DNA from: Clostridium sp. CAG:594
GTDB lineage: Bacteria > Bacillota_I > Bacilli_A > RF39 > UBA660
Assembly: GCA_000434835.1 (NCBI GenBank)
Contig: FR881489.1
Coordinates: forward strand, 102,248-124,857
Direction of reading: 5' to 3'
DNA length: 22,610 nt
Shown: in pieces, positions 22,550 through 22,610 of the stretch
How positions within the stretch are numbered: position 1 is the first letter of the stretch
Layout of the letters: each line of letters starts with the position of its first letter
Made by a program: the position numbers and the translations under genes
Notes under the pieces: model-generated
Told to the model about the DNA's origin: nothing
Databases searched by the model: none
The model's input: the letters and a program-made list of their open reading frames with translations, nothing else

Positions 22550-22610
22550 TTCCTGATGCACAATCTGGTGCTTGTATATTTTCAAAATGATAAGAATTAC
22601 CTAATAAATA
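22539..22610 (-). CDS. C-terminal fragment of a convergent gene (cut by window edge)
   Basis: The minus-strand frame from base 22610 is open for 23 codons (YLLGNSYHFENIQAPDCASG and three further residues) and ends in TAA at 22539-22541, just at the edge of the hairpin that can terminate it. The convergent position and shared terminator make a real gene end likely. The fragment is too short to name the family; the single visible Cys is in 'PDCASG'. Confidence 0.5.
   Translation of the reverse strand, partial: YLLGNSYHFENIQAPDCASGKIK

Overview
The window is a compact, AT-rich chromosomal segment from a spore-forming low-GC Firmicute. It carries a set of endospore genes (spoIVA, spoVIF, an alpha/beta small acid-soluble spore protein, yunB) next to Bacillus-type housekeeping genes (der, engB/ysxC, ackA, nrnA, pcrA, rluB, yutD, a DUF1292 gene). 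Short intergenic gaps and very low GC fit the uncultured gut lineages of class Bacilli (RF39-like or Erysipelotrichia-like). That placement is inference from gene content and style, not a proven taxonomy.

Layout. 1-1277 (minus): the N-terminus of a glycosyltransferase-like protein at the edge, then a NahK-like sugar kinase. 1416-3218 (minus): spoIVA and spoVIF, with a sigma-E-like promoter before spoIVA. 3274-4164: a DUF1016/YhcG PDDEXK nuclease, the only gene here of clearly accessory type. 4286-6248: the ribosome-assembly GTPases der and engB, each with its own promoter and terminator. 6342-8374: a probable operon of a YwaF/TIGR02206 membrane protein, a 92-aa unknown and a MYG1 family protein. 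8437-10575: ackA-nrnA. 10680-10886: the SASP gene behind a textbook sigma-G promoter. 11036-14344: a DUF1292 protein with a 316-aa low-complexity partner, yutD, yunB and a tail-anchored unknown. 14457-14657 (plus): a 4Fe-4S ferredoxin, convergent with the pcrA-rluB-GNAT operon (14661-18017, minus). 18100-19854 (minus): a VanW-family envelope protein with an unusual cytoplasmic N-terminal domain. 19967-22499 (plus): a three-gene NitT/TauT-type ABC importer closed by a strong terminator. 22539-22610: the C-terminal codons of a convergent gene.

Most genes lie on the minus strand. Twelve hairpin terminators can be drawn by eye, and in most of them the stop codon of the gene sits inside the hairpin. 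Promoters of the next gene often start in or next to the preceding terminator. No stretch over 300 bases lacks a gene. I found no CRISPR array, tRNA, rRNA, insertion sequence or obvious defence island. The most interesting material is the uncharacterised proteins (316-aa low-complexity protein, tail-anchored protein, VanW N-terminal domain, 92-aa protein) in a spore-former context, and the overlap of terminators with stop codons and promoters.
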